48,542 bases of DNA from Anaerolineae bacterium (lineage in GTDB: Bacteria > Chloroflexota > Anaerolineae > Aggregatilineales > Phototrophicaceae): NCBI GenBank assembly GCA_022821805.1, contig JAJECX010000022.1, forward strand, positions 1-48,542, read 5' to 3'. The notes under the pieces were generated by a model, which did not search any database, was not told the origin of the DNA, and was given only the letters and a program-made list of their open reading frames with translations. This document shows positions 24,076 to 33,775 of this stretch, piece by piece (the first letter of the stretch is position 1; each line of letters begins with the position of its first letter). The translations under genes and the position numbers were made by a program.

Positions 24076-24555
24076 CTATTCGTCTTCGCCATTAGCGCCA
24101 AATTCACGAAGCCAGTGATCTAGATCATCGTCAGGGATCTTGGGATCAATCTCTTCACCGAGATCACGCTGATCTCCGCCAGTCGAGCGCAGGAGACGCG
24201 CAAACTCGCTTGCGGTCATCGTCCGCAGGCCGCGGCTGCGGGCGAAGTTGAGCACGTCTTGATCCGAAGTTACTACAATCCAGTATTTGGCGTCAGACGC
24301 GCGCCGAATCCGCCGTTTGATGATGGAGTCGGCGTTGCTGCGCTCGGCGGCGGCAAATGTGACCTTCACCGCGTTGTTCGACATCGCGGATTGCCCGCCG
24401 GGGATTCCGCCGTCGAAAACTACACTGCATTTATTGCCACCGCCGGCAACGAAGGACTTCAGCTTGTTGACCAGCTTGGCTTCGTCATCTGGATCATCGA
24501 GGCGGATGCCCGGCAGACGAGCGATAAGATTGTGACCGTCGATCAAGTAGGGCAT
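24076..24555 (-). CDS. NYN-domain (YacP-like) putative ribonuclease
   Basis: A 159-residue PIN-like protein. The acidic active-site positions of the family are visible: Asp6 in YLIDGHNL, Asp48 in VVFDGG, Asp76 in NADSIIKRRI and Asp98/Asp100 in VTSDQDVLNFARSRG. Related YacP/Rae1 proteins are endoribonucleases, some acting on ribosome-bound mRNA. The last 35 residues are acidic (IDPKIPDDDLDHWLREFG). The gene lies upstream of the tRNA cluster on the same strand and downstream of the kinase gene; 82 bases separate it from the kinase. Confidence 0.85.
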   Translation of the reverse strand: MPYLIDGHNLIARLPGIRLDDPDDEAKLVNKLKSFVAGGGNKCSVVFDGGIPGGQSAMSNNAVKVTFAAAERSNADSIIKRRIRRASDAKYWIVVTSDQDVLNFARSRGLRTMTASEFARLLRSTGGDQRDLGEEIDPKIPDDDLDHWLREFGANGEDE

Positions 24556-24637
24556 TGGTCCAAACGCCAGCGATTCTTTGCGGACCGGGTCTATAGCAGT
24601 CTACCACATTGGCGGTTCCCAGCTCCCGGTCAGCTGG

Positions 24638-25930
24638 CTAAGCCGCGCCGGCGGCTTCCACATGCAGGGGAATGCCCATCGTGAAGATGCTGCCGATATT
24701 TGGCCTGCTCCGCACGTCAAGAAAGCCGCCATGCACCTGGCAGATGGCGCGCGCGACGTACAAGCCCTGACCCAAGCCCGGCACAGTTTCGCCCGCCTGA
24801 ATCGACCGACCCCGATAAAAGCGCTCAAATATATGCGGCAGGTCATCAGGGCTGATGCCCATGCCATTATCGCTGACGCTGATCAGGGCGTAACTCTTGG
24901 CATTGCGAAGCTCGACGCGAGCAGCCACCGCCACATAGCCGCCTTCACGGCTGTAGATCGCGCCATTGCCGATCAAATGTCCCAGCGCCCATTGCAGGCG
25001 CGTATCGTCGCCGCGGATTTCTACGGCGCTCAAGTCGCGCGCCATCACCAACAGATCAATGCCACGACTTTTCACCTCGACATCCATGCCATTGACCACC
25101 GACCAGATTACGTTTTCGACACGAACACTTTCGCGCTTGACATCAAAGGCGCCCGCTTGCAGCCGCGAGATGTCGAGCAACTCCAGCGCAAGTTGATCGA
25201 GGATATCGACGTTTCGCAGCAGTTTATCCAGCAGCAGTTGATTGACATCGGCGTCTTCCGGCTGTCCGCTTAGCAATTCGCCTGCCAGCCGGATGACGCC
25301 GAGAGGCCGTTCCATGTCGCGCCCGATATGGGCGACGAAGCCATCTTTCAGCCGTTCCGCCAGGGCGTCATAGGTCACATCGCGCAGGATGATCACCGTG
25401 CCGATGCGCCGGTTCGCTTCGTCGCCGATGGCGATCAGCTGCGCCCGCGCCAAGCGGTCGTTCAGGGGCAGCTCTTCCGATTCGCCCAAGGGCGTTAGCT
25501 CGGACGCGGCGTCTTGCACATCGCGATACTGCTCAAACAAGGTGCCGAGCGCGCTATCCCAGAAGGCGCGCTTGCCGCCGAGCATATCCTGCGCCGCCCG
25601 ATTCATCATCGTCACCTTGCCATTCGTATCTTGAACGATGATGCCTTCATCGAGGCTGCTTAAGACCTTGGTCAGGCGATCCAAATCGCTGCGGCGCTGC
25701 CGGTCGTCGCTTTCGAGCCGTTCAAAGCGGCGGCGCAATGTCGCGCTTTCGGCTGTATGGCGCTGCGCGATCTGCCTTTGGCGCCGCAGTTCATCTTCTA
25801 GCTGCCGGCGTCGGCTCAACCCGCGATACAGACGGCGAAACAGCGATTCGCTCGCCGCGCCAAAGCGGTGAACGTCATTCAGGTCGGCATTCGCTTCGCC
25901 ATGCGTTTGGCGTGGCGCTTCGTTCATCAC
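24638..25930 (-). CDS. PAS-domain sensor histidine kinase lacking the canonical phospho-acceptor His
   Basis: A 430-residue soluble kinase-like protein. Order: an Arg-rich coiled coil (about 30-85), a PAS domain (about 86-190: VLSSLDEGIIVQDTNGKVTM), a HisKA-like dimerisation helix, and a HATPase_c domain. ATP-site boxes are intact: LIGNGAIYS (N), DNGMGIS (G1), FERFYRG (F), GLGQGLYVA (G2). The H-box reads FVAHIGRDMERPL; against the usual F-A-SHELRTPL the histidine position is Arg204. A histidine three residues earlier (His201) is the only nearby alternative. It may be a pseudokinase or use another residue. No response regulator is adjacent and no membrane helix is seen. Confidence 0.85.
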   Translation of the reverse strand: MMNEAPRQTHGEANADLNDVHRFGAASESLFRRLYRGLSRRRQLEDELRRQRQIAQRHTAESATLRRRFERLESDDRQRRSDLDRLTKVLSSLDEGIIVQDTNGKVTMMNRAAQDMLGGKRAFWDSALGTLFEQYRDVQDAASELTPLGESEELPLNDRLARAQLIAIGDEANRRIGTVIILRDVTYDALAERLKDGFVAHIGRDMERPLGVIRLAGELLSGQPEDADVNQLLLDKLLRNVDILDQLALELLDISRLQAGAFDVKRESVRVENVIWSVVNGMDVEVKSRGIDLLVMARDLSAVEIRGDDTRLQWALGHLIGNGAIYSREGGYVAVAARVELRNAKSYALISVSDNGMGISPDDLPHIFERFYRGRSIQAGETVPGLGQGLYVARAICQVHGGFLDVRSRPNIGSIFTMGIPLHVEAAGAA

Positions 25931-26132
25931 GGTCTTATCGGCGCCTAATTCCGTCTACCATTAAGGCTTCACTATACTCGAACAGAGGCGACAACTTCTG
26001 CCGCATTAATACACGATTATAGTTAAAGTCGTGTAGGTCCGCGAACCGATGGCGGCGCAGATTGCATGACATAACAGATGGGCTATCATCATAGAAAAAG
26101 GGTGACGCAAGCAGAAAGGTCGTCTGCCTTAG

Positions 26133-26873
26133 ATGAAGAATGTGGCGCCAACCCACCGCTTGAACAGACGCTCGCGCGACTTCCTGATCGCCGCCGCTGT
26201 CGTCTTCCTGATTGGCGCGGCGCTGGCCGTTGCTGGCATTAGCTTGCATGTGTTCAGTCTCGTCGTCCCTTTCAATCGCGGTTTTGCCATTTACGATCTG
26301 ACGCGCAAAGGGCTGCTTTCGGTCGGCATGGGCGTCTCATTCGTTTCGATGCTGATGGCGCTGCGCGCTGTCAGCTGGAAGACGGATAACGCGCTGGCAT
26401 GGCAACTCGGTGAATTGCTCGCGCAGCAGCTTGATCGCCAGTTCGTATTCATACGCAATATCAGCGAGCGGTCGCTCGGCTATATTGACGCGGCGCTGGT
26501 CAGCAAACACGGCGTCCTGGTGCTGCGAATCACAAAACGCAAAGGCGAGTATTACAATGTGGGCGGGGATTGGCTGCGGCGCGGACGCAATGGCAAGTGG
26601 CATCCCATGAGCTGGAACCCCACGCGCGATGCGGTGGCTGACGCGATGAAGTTGAAGGAGTACTTACAGGATTATCAACTGGCGGCTGCGCCGGTATACG
26701 CCGCCGTGGTCTTTACGCGGGAAGCGCCCGATCTTCAGCTCAAATTGCAGGCGCCGGCCATTCCCGTCGTGCGCGCCCGCGGCTTGATTCGTGACCTTCA
26801 GGACAGTTATTTCGCGGATGACCGTCTGGACGCGGGGACAGTCCAGCAAGTCGTGAACCTGCTCTATCACTAG
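26133..26873 (+). CDS. NERD-domain membrane protein
   Basis: A 246-residue protein with two N-terminal membrane helices (LIAAAVVFLIGAALAVAGIS near 18-40 and a second near 62-82) and a cytoplasmic domain resembling the nuclease-related NERD fold: LGYIDAALVSKHGVLVLRIT, then GEYYNVGGDWL and, later, YAAVVFTREAPDL. In the classic NERD core the strand reads DhhhhxxxGhhhhExK; here Asp is kept and the E-x-K position reads R-I-T-K, so catalysis is doubtful. It is the first gene of a run with addB and addA; its stop overlaps the addB ribosome site. A TTGCAT-16-TATCAT pair at 26062-26089 may be the promoter. Confidence 0.72.
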   Translation: MKNVAPTHRLNRRSRDFLIAAAVVFLIGAALAVAGISLHVFSLVVPFNRGFAIYDLTRKGLLSVGMGVSFVSMLMALRAVSWKTDNALAWQLGELLAQQLDRQFVFIRNISERSLGYIDAALVSKHGVLVLRITKRKGEYYNVGGDWLRRGRNGKWHPMSWNPTRDAVADAMKLKEYLQDYQLAAAPVYAAVVFTREAPDLQLKLQAPAIPVVRARGLIRDLQDSYFADDRLDAGTVQQVVNLLYH

Positions 26874-26876
26874 GAG
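26872..26876 (+). promoter_or_regulatory. Ribosome binding site fixing a TTG start for addB
   Basis: AGGAG overlaps the stop codon of the NERD gene and lies six bases before TTG 26883. The closer ATG at 26878 is out of frame. Confidence 0.7.
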
Positions 26877-26882
26877 AATGCC

Positions 26883-29800
26883 TTGCCTCACATCTTGCAC
26901 CTGTCGCCAGTTGGGGCGGACAAGACATCAATTGTGCTAAATCGGCTGCGGGAAACTATGGAATCGCCGCCCAATGCCTTGCCAACGATATGGGCGCTGC
27001 TGGCGACCCGGCGTCAGCAATTGAGTTTCCGGCAGCGGCTGATTGACCAGGACGAACAGGATTCCACTTATTTCAACATCGAGTTCTTCAACTTTTATTC
27101 GCTGAACGCGCGGCTGCTCAAAATCGCCCGGCAGCCCGTCCGCCGCCTCAAACCCTTGACACGTCTGTTCCTGCTGCGCCGCCTTCTAGCTGAAATGCTG
27201 GCGCAAGGTGAATTGACTTATTTTCACAGGATCGCCACGACGCGCGGTTTCGTCGCGATATTGGGTGAATTCATTGATGAACTCAAGCAAGCGAGCGTCG
27301 ATGTCGTTGATTTTGCAGCCGCGGCGCGGAGCGAAAAAGACAGAGAGTTGGCTACGATCTACGGGCGCTATCAAGAGTTGCTCCGCCAGAACGAGCTGGT
27401 CGATATAGAGGGCGAGGGCTGGCTGGCGCTGGCGGTAACGCGCAAGCGGCGCGAAATCGCGAGCCGGGTCGATTTGCTCTTGGTCGACGGCTACGACCAG
27501 TTTACGCTGGTGCAGGCGCAGATGCTGGCGGCGCTGTCACATTCGATTTCCAAGGTCCACATTACTTTAACGGCGCCCCCGGACGGGCATAGCGAAGCGC
27601 TTCCTCGCCGCAGCGTCCTGGCTCGCAAGAGGCTGCAGCGAGCATTCGCCGACGCTCAGCTTGACCTGGCAATTGAAACCAGCGACGCGCGTTCAGGCGA
27701 TCGACACGCGGATCTTGAGCGGCTGTGCCAGCGCATCTTCGGCAACAGTCGATTTGAGTCGAGTGGCGAAGCCATTCAATTAATTGAAATGCCGAACCCG
27801 GCTGAAGAAGTGAAGAGCGCGCTTCGAAAGATCAGGCGACAACTGCTGGACGGCGTTCAAGCGGAAGACATATTGGTCGCGGTCCGCGATTGGGATCGTT
27901 ACGCCGGCTATTTCGAATCGGGCCGCGATGAATACGAGCTGCCGCTTCTGCTGCACTATGAGCGGTCGCTTCACCGGACGCCAGTGATCGCCCTACTGAT
28001 CGAGCTGCTGGGGCTGGCGCCGCGTTTTCGCCGGCGCGATCTGCTTGACGCGCTGCGCTCGCCTTATATCGACGCGGGACTCGACACTGAGCTCGTCGAC
28101 GTGCTGGACAAGTTGAGCCTGGAGCGGCAATTCCTTGGTGGCGATGCGGCCGCTTGGCTGGAAATCGTCCGGCTTGCCAGCGCGGCACAGCATGATGACC
28201 GCGAAGAAAACCATCGAACCGAACTTGCCGCTGAGCAACGAGAGGAGTTAATCACGCGCCTGAGCGCCTTCTTCAGCGGGATTACGCCCCCCGAGAAGGC
28301 GAACATCCAAGGCTATCTGAATTGGCTCGAGACATTACTCGGGGACGATCCACATTCCGAAGATTACGACCCCGGCCGCCCGGAAGATGAACGCGCCTAT
28401 TCGCTGCATCTCATCGAGCGCGCTGTTCAGGCTACCGACGAAAGCCCGGAGATCGTTCGCCGCGACATCATGGCGCTGCATAGTTTGAAGCGCATACTCA
28501 GTGAACTATCGGCGAGCGACGATGCGCTGCGCGCAACTTTTGGCGCGGCGGGGGCAGTGGATTGGCAGCGCTTCCGGTCCGACCTGAAACATGCGCTGGA
28601 AAGCGCCGCGATAGAACCCTTCGATCGCTCGCGGAAGAGCCATGTTCTGGTTACGACCGCAACGGAGGCGCGGAGCCTGCGCCATCGCCATGTTTACGTA
28701 CTTGGTCTCGCGGAAGGCGTCTTTCCCGCCGAAATCCCGGAGGACCCGCTTTACTTTGATTCCGAGCGCGAGGAAATGCGCAGGCGCGGCGTCCCGCTGG
28801 AGACAAAGAGCGAACGCGCTGACGATCAAGGCTTGTTCTACGAGCTGATCAGCCTGCCGCAAGACAGCCTGACGCTGAGCCGCCCGACCTTTCAAGCGGG
28901 CAAAGTTTGGAACGAAAGTCATTTATGGCGCGCAGTGAGGAGCGTCATTCCAGAACTCTCCATTGAGAGCCGCGCCGTCGGCTCGGTCATTCCGCCGGAG
29001 CATGCCGCTAGCGACGCGGAGCTCTTGCTGGCGATTGCGGCGCGCCAAGGCAGCGGCGACCCGCGCTCGCGTGAATCGGCGCTGCGGACGAAAGCCTGGA
29101 TGCAGCGGCAGCCTGCATACACAGAACCGTGGCAGCGCATAGTGGACGGGCGCGGCGTCGAACGCCGGCGTCTTTCGCGGTGCACGCCCTTCGACCGCTA
29201 CAGCGGCATCCTGACGCGCCCGCATCTGCTGGGCGTAGCTGCCGATGCGTTGGGCAGCGACCATGTCTGGAGCGCGACGGAATTAAACGACTATGGGCTT
29301 TGCGGCTTCCGCTATTTCGCCAAGCGCTTGTTGAAGCTGGAGAAATTCGAGGAGCCGGAAGCCGGTATCGACGCCCGGCAGCTGGGTTTGCTGAGTCACC
29401 ACATCCTCGAAGCGGCCTACCGCCGAATTAGAATAAAGCAGCTAGACATTGATGAAAGCAACGAGGAAGCGGCTTTGTCTATTTTCGACGAGCAGGCGGC
29501 TGCCTTGCTTGCTGACGCGCCACAAGATTACGGCTTTCTCGCGAGCGCCACCTGGGAAGAAAGGGCGAAGCTGCTGCGCAGCCGCTTGGCCGCCCTGGTA
29601 AAACTGGACTTCTCGGCTGAAAGTCCCGTGTCGAGATTCGGGCAATCGCGGCAAGTGAGAATGTTGGAGCGATACTTCGACGAAGCGCTGATTGAGATGC
29701 CTGGCGAAATGCCGGCGTTGCGCGTTTCCGGATTCATTGATCGCGTCGATTGGGCCGATGACGAACTGGTCCTGGTTGACTACAAGCTGGGAAGCGGCGC

Positions 29801-30173
29801 CATCAGCCGGCGCCAAATGGAAATCGGGCGCGATTTTCAAATGCTTGTCTACGCGCTGGCGATGGAGTGGGCGGAACGGAACTTGCCTGGCGAGCCAAGG
29901 CTTGCAGGCGGCTTTTTCTGGCATTTGCGAAATCTGAAGGCGAGCGGTGTCTACGCCGCCGACAACGAAGACGACCAGGCAGCGTTGGAAACAGCGCGGC
30001 TGCATCTGGCGCGCAACGTGAAGCAAGGTCGCCATGGACAGTTCCCCGTTCGCGCGACTGAGCTCGAAAATGGCAAGTGCGCGCGCTACTGCGAGTACTC
30101 CCACTTATGCCGCATGCGCGTCACCAGCCGCTATAAGCAATTGCCGGCGGACGTAAGCGGCGAACCGGGATGA
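26883..30173 (+). CDS. addB: AddB-type helicase-nuclease subunit (inactivated P-loop, Fe-S nuclease)
   Basis: A 1096-residue partner of AddA in double-strand-break end processing. The N-terminus follows the AddB layout, but the Walker A equivalent reads SPVGADKT: the second glycine is Asp, so ATP hydrolysis is unlikely here. The C-terminal PD-(D/E)xK nuclease has Asp953 (GFIDRVD) and Asp966/Lys968 (VDYKLG). Cys807 (LCGFRYFAKR), Cys1066, Cys1070 and Cys1076 (CARYCEYSHLC) match the four-cysteine iron-sulfur clasp of AddB. The start is TTG with a good ribosome site. The stop overlaps the addA start (ATGA), so subunits are made together. Confidence 0.88.
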   Translation: MPHILHLSPVGADKTSIVLNRLRETMESPPNALPTIWALLATRRQQLSFRQRLIDQDEQDSTYFNIEFFNFYSLNARLLKIARQPVRRLKPLTRLFLLRRLLAEMLAQGELTYFHRIATTRGFVAILGEFIDELKQASVDVVDFAAAARSEKDRELATIYGRYQELLRQNELVDIEGEGWLALAVTRKRREIASRVDLLLVDGYDQFTLVQAQMLAALSHSISKVHITLTAPPDGHSEALPRRSVLARKRLQRAFADAQLDLAIETSDARSGDRHADLERLCQRIFGNSRFESSGEAIQLIEMPNPAEEVKSALRKIRRQLLDGVQAEDILVAVRDWDRYAGYFESGRDEYELPLLLHYERSLHRTPVIALLIELLGLAPRFRRRDLLDALRSPYIDAGLDTELVDVLDKLSLERQFLGGDAAAWLEIVRLASAAQHDDREENHRTELAAEQREELITRLSAFFSGITPPEKANIQGYLNWLETLLGDDPHSEDYDPGRPEDERAYSLHLIERAVQATDESPEIVRRDIMALHSLKRILSELSASDDALRATFGAAGAVDWQRFRSDLKHALESAAIEPFDRSRKSHVLVTTATEARSLRHRHVYVLGLAEGVFPAEIPEDPLYFDSEREEMRRRGVPLETKSERADDQGLFYELISLPQDSLTLSRPTFQAGKVWNESHLWRAVRSVIPELSIESRAVGSVIPPEHAASDAELLLAIAARQGSGDPRSRESALRTKAWMQRQPAYTEPWQRIVDGRGVERRRLSRCTPFDRYSGILTRPHLLGVAADALGSDHVWSATELNDYGLCGFRYFAKRLLKLEKFEEPEAGIDARQLGLLSHHILEAAYRRIRIKQLDIDESNEEAALSIFDEQAAALLADAPQDYGFLASATWEERAKLLRSRLAALVKLDFSAESPVSRFGQSRQVRMLERYFDEALIEMPGEMPALRVSGFIDRVDWADDELVLVDYKLGSGAISRRQMEIGRDFQMLVYALAMEWAERNLPGEPRLAGGFFWHLRNLKASGVYAADNEDDQAALETARLHLARNVKQGRHGQFPVRATELENGKCARYCEYSHLCRMRVTSRYKQLPADVSGEPG

Positions 30174-33100
30174 CCAACATGCAGCCGACCCATGAACAGC
30201 GCGATGCCATCCATAGCGATGTAAACCTGATCGTGGTGGCGGGCGCCGGCTCCGGCAAGACACGCGTGCTGGTCGAACGCTACCTGCGACTGCTGAAAGA
30301 CAACCCCGACTGGCGCATCAACTCGCTGGTGGCGATCACCTTCACGCGCGAAGCGGCTTTCGAGATGCGCAATCGACTGCGGGTTGAGTTGGAGCGGCTG
30401 GCGGCGGAAGATGCCGGCGCTCAGTGGACGCGGCATCTCTCGCAGCTGGACAGCGCGCGCATCGACACGATCCATGGCTTATGCGCTTCCATCTTGCGCG
30501 CCAACGCGGCGCAGGCGGGGATTGATCCCAAGTTTGAAGTGCTGGACGAGAACGAATCGGCCATGCTGCTGGATGATATCGCTGACGATGTACTGGCGAC
30601 GATCGAAAAGCCGCTTTCCACGCTCTTCGCGCATTATGACGCCTTTCGTATTGAAAACGCGCTGAGACAAATGAGCCTCGTCAACGCTGAATGCCCGCCC
30701 GTGCCCGATGATCCGGAAGAATTGCTTTGTCTATGGCGCGCGCAGTGGTCGGAAGATGTGCTGGAGACGCGCGACCGGCTGCTCAAAAGCGCCGGGCTGG
30801 CGGAGCTTGCGTCCGCGGGACCGGCGCCGGAAGAAGACAAGCTCGCCGAGTTAGTCGCGCAGTATCAACGCTACCTGAATCAAATCAGCGCTGTGGAAGA
30901 CGCCAAGACAATCGCGCAATTGATGGGGGACTGTTACGACAAGGGCGCCGTCGGCAATAAAGGCTCGGCGGCAAATTGGGGCGGCGGCGACGCGAAAAAA
31001 GAGGCGGCTGATTCGCTTCGCGAACTGCGAGGTCGAATCAAGGAATCGCTTAAGGAATGTGGAGACGCGCCTGCTGAATTAGATCGGGCGACTGCGGAGA
31101 TGCTGCCGCTTTGGTATCAGCTTTTGCAGCAGGCGCGAGCGAGTTATCGTCGGTGCAAGCAGGAGAATGCGCAACTCGATTTCGATGATCTGGAGCGGCT
31201 GACCGCGGAACTGCTGCAGGATGATCAGGTGCGTGAACGGTATCGAAACGCCGAATTCAAGCATCTGCTGGTCGATGAGTTTCAAGATACCAACGCCGCG
31301 CAATGGGAGATCATTCAGTCGCTGGCGGACCTGGAACGACGCGGCTCGCTCTTTGTCGTCGGCGATCCCAAGCAAAGCATCTATCAATTTCGCGGCGCCG
31401 ACATCAGCGCATTCAACTGCGCACGCAATAAGATCGCCACTCGCGATTCAGGCGAGGAGTTGCCGCTTTCGCAATCATTTCGCAGTCACAAGCCGCTCGT
31501 CGAGCAGTTCAACAAGTTGTTCGCCAAAATTTTCGCGCGCGACGAATCGAGCCCGGTGAAGGACTACGAAGTCGAATTCGATAAGCCGATGTCTGCCTTC
31601 CGCGACAAACCGCCCGCCCTGCCGGCGATTGAAGCGCAGTTGCTGCAGCGGGACCAACTTGATAATGCGGACGCGCGAAGTGATGAAGACGACAATTCCA
31701 TCGGCCGCGTGGGTTTCCGACTGCGCAGTCCGGCGGAAGGCATGCGCCGCTGGGAAGCCTATGAGATCGCGAAGCGCATAGGGGAGATGATCGCGGAGCA
31801 GCGCCCGGTCTTCGACAAGGAGTTAGGCAAGCATCGAAAGATGGCTTTTCACGACGTCGCGATTCTGTTTCAGTCGATGACGAACGTGACGCTTTACGAA
31901 GACGCCCTCAAGGCGCAGGACATCCCCTTTCTCACCATTGCCGGGCGCGGTTATTTCGAACGGCAGGAAATCTGGGACATGCTTGATTTGCTGCGCTTCC
32001 TGCATAATCCGGCTGATGACTTGTCCCTGGCGACGGCGCTGCGCTCGCCAATGTTCGCCTTCAGCGACGACCTTCTATTCGCCCTCCGTCTGATTTGCGA
32101 TGAAGGCGCAGAACCACGCCAGCCGCTGCCCCTTTGGCAAGCGCTGCATGCTGCCGCGGAAAACAGTGCGCCCGCTGTCACCGATGCGGATCTGCCCCTT
32201 ATACGACACGCCCTCTGCACCTTGCAGGATCTGCGCCGACTGGCGGGAAAAGCGACGATCTCGGAATTGCTGCGGCGCGCCCTGGCGCTCACCAACTATT
32301 TGGTCATCTTGACCGGATTGCCAGGCGGCGATCGCTTGCGCGGCAACGTCGAAAAACTGCTGCAATTGGCGGAAGACAGCGGCCGGATCACATTGGGCAA
32401 GTTCACTCGCTATCTGGTCGACCTTTCGGCTCGAGAGGCGCGCGAAGGCGAAGCGGCGCTGGAGCCGGGGAACGCCGTTCGGCTGATGACCGCGCACGCG
32501 AGCAAGGGGTTGGAATTCCCGCTTGTCATCCTGGCTGACGCGTCCTGGGAGCGCGGCAACAGGGGCGCGCCAACCGTGCACGCCGATCCGAGGCACGGGC
32601 TCAGCTGCAGCATATACAGCGCGGAAAGCAACGCGTATGAGAGCGGTTTCGCCCATCGCCGGAGTCTGAAGCTGCTGGCGCTAAAAGAGGCGGCTGAGCG
32701 TAGGCGGCTGCTCTATGTGGCGGCGACGCGGGCGCAAGATTATCTGCTGATCAGCGGCGCCGCCAAGCAAGACAAAGACGGCAAATGGGCAGGCCGCGGC
32801 TGGCTGAAACTGCTGCTGCCGGCTTTGGGTATCAGCGAAGTCACGCAAGAGCCGGAGCAATTGGCAGATTTCGCCGGACACGACCTACGTCTACGGATGC
32901 CGCGCGCGCCGTCAGAGCAGAGACTCTTCCGTCCCTTCTCCAGCCGCGCCGAGCCCCCTTGGGACGCAGCGGTAGATGCGGAAGTTCACCCGCCTCTCGC
33001 GCCGCCATTGCTGAAGCCACTCCCGGAAGCCAGCGCTGCGCAACCGACGCATTTTTCCGTTACGCAACTCGAAGATCTGGGCGGCTCCCGTTTTGGCGAG

Positions 33101-33775
33101 AACGCGCGCCAGCGAAGCGCTCACGCTCGCCGCTTCCAACGCAGCGTGGTGACGGGCGCAGCCAACGCTGAGGACGAAGGATCGCTTCAGATCCGCCGTC
33201 CATCCCGAAGATTAATCGGCCAGATTGTCCACGAGATCCTGCAATTCACGGATTTCGGCGCCGATGTCGATAATGATGACAACAAGATGGTTCGGTCCAT
33301 CGCTTGGGAGCGCGGTCTTACCGAGCCGGCGGAACTGCGCCGCGCGCTGCGAGAAATACGCGACCTTGTCCGACTGTACGGAGAGAGCGAGCTTTTTGGT
33401 TGGATAAAGAGCGCGCGCGCCGCTGGGCGTTCGGTTTACACCGAGCTGCCCTTTCTGTTTCGTACCGAAAAGCGCGTGATTCACGGGGTCATTGATGTCT
33501 TGCTCCAGCGAGGCGACGGCGAGTGGGTGATCATCGACTACAAGACGAGCACAGTTGCCGCTGGCGACATTGCCAGGCATGCCAGGCGATTTCGCCTGCA
33601 ATTGGGCATTTACGCGGCGGCGGCGCGCGAGCAGCTGCGGCTGGCGCGGTTTCCGCAAGCGTATATACACTACCTCCGCGCCAATCAGACAATACGACTG
33701 GCGAGCGAAGATTGCCAAGATGAATTGCAGCGGCTTGAGTCGACGATCGGCGAGTTGATGATTCCCGATGCATAG
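30170..33775 (+). CDS. addA: AddA-type UvrD-like helicase-nuclease
   Basis: A 1201-residue superfamily 1A helicase fused to a nuclease. Helicase motifs are complete: Q-motif region PTHEQRDAI, Walker A AGAGSGKT (Lys30), AFTREAAFEMR-like motif Ia (ITFTREAA), Walker B LLVDEFQDTN, motif III VGDPKQSIYQFRGA, motif IV SQSFRSH, motif V MTAHASKGLEFPLV and motif VI YVAATRAQDYL. The C-terminal nuclease shows GQIVHEILQF, Asp1109 (HGVIDV) and Asp1123/Lys1125 (IIDYKTS). With AddB it should unwind and degrade ends and load RecA. ATG 30170 overlaps the addB stop; a second ATG three codons in is equally possible. Confidence 0.94.
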   Translation: MTNMQPTHEQRDAIHSDVNLIVVAGAGSGKTRVLVERYLRLLKDNPDWRINSLVAITFTREAAFEMRNRLRVELERLAAEDAGAQWTRHLSQLDSARIDTIHGLCASILRANAAQAGIDPKFEVLDENESAMLLDDIADDVLATIEKPLSTLFAHYDAFRIENALRQMSLVNAECPPVPDDPEELLCLWRAQWSEDVLETRDRLLKSAGLAELASAGPAPEEDKLAELVAQYQRYLNQISAVEDAKTIAQLMGDCYDKGAVGNKGSAANWGGGDAKKEAADSLRELRGRIKESLKECGDAPAELDRATAEMLPLWYQLLQQARASYRRCKQENAQLDFDDLERLTAELLQDDQVRERYRNAEFKHLLVDEFQDTNAAQWEIIQSLADLERRGSLFVVGDPKQSIYQFRGADISAFNCARNKIATRDSGEELPLSQSFRSHKPLVEQFNKLFAKIFARDESSPVKDYEVEFDKPMSAFRDKPPALPAIEAQLLQRDQLDNADARSDEDDNSIGRVGFRLRSPAEGMRRWEAYEIAKRIGEMIAEQRPVFDKELGKHRKMAFHDVAILFQSMTNVTLYEDALKAQDIPFLTIAGRGYFERQEIWDMLDLLRFLHNPADDLSLATALRSPMFAFSDDLLFALRLICDEGAEPRQPLPLWQALHAAAENSAPAVTDADLPLIRHALCTLQDLRRLAGKATISELLRRALALTNYLVILTGLPGGDRLRGNVEKLLQLAEDSGRITLGKFTRYLVDLSAREAREGEAALEPGNAVRLMTAHASKGLEFPLVILADASWERGNRGAPTVHADPRHGLSCSIYSAESNAYESGFAHRRSLKLLALKEAAERRRLLYVAATRAQDYLLISGAAKQDKDGKWAGRGWLKLLLPALGISEVTQEPEQLADFAGHDLRLRMPRAPSEQRLFRPFSSRAEPPWDAAVDAEVHPPLAPPLLKPLPEASAAQPTHFSVTQLEDLGGSRFGENARQRSAHARRFQRSVVTGAANAEDEGSLQIRRPSRRLIGQIVHEILQFTDFGADVDNDDNKMVRSIAWERGLTEPAELRRALREIRDLVRLYGESELFGWIKSARAAGRSVYTELPFLFRTEKRVIHGVIDVLLQRGDGEWVIIDYKTSTVAAGDIARHARRFRLQLGIYAAAAREQLRLARFPQAYIHYLRANQTIRLASEDCQDELQRLESTIGELMIPDA

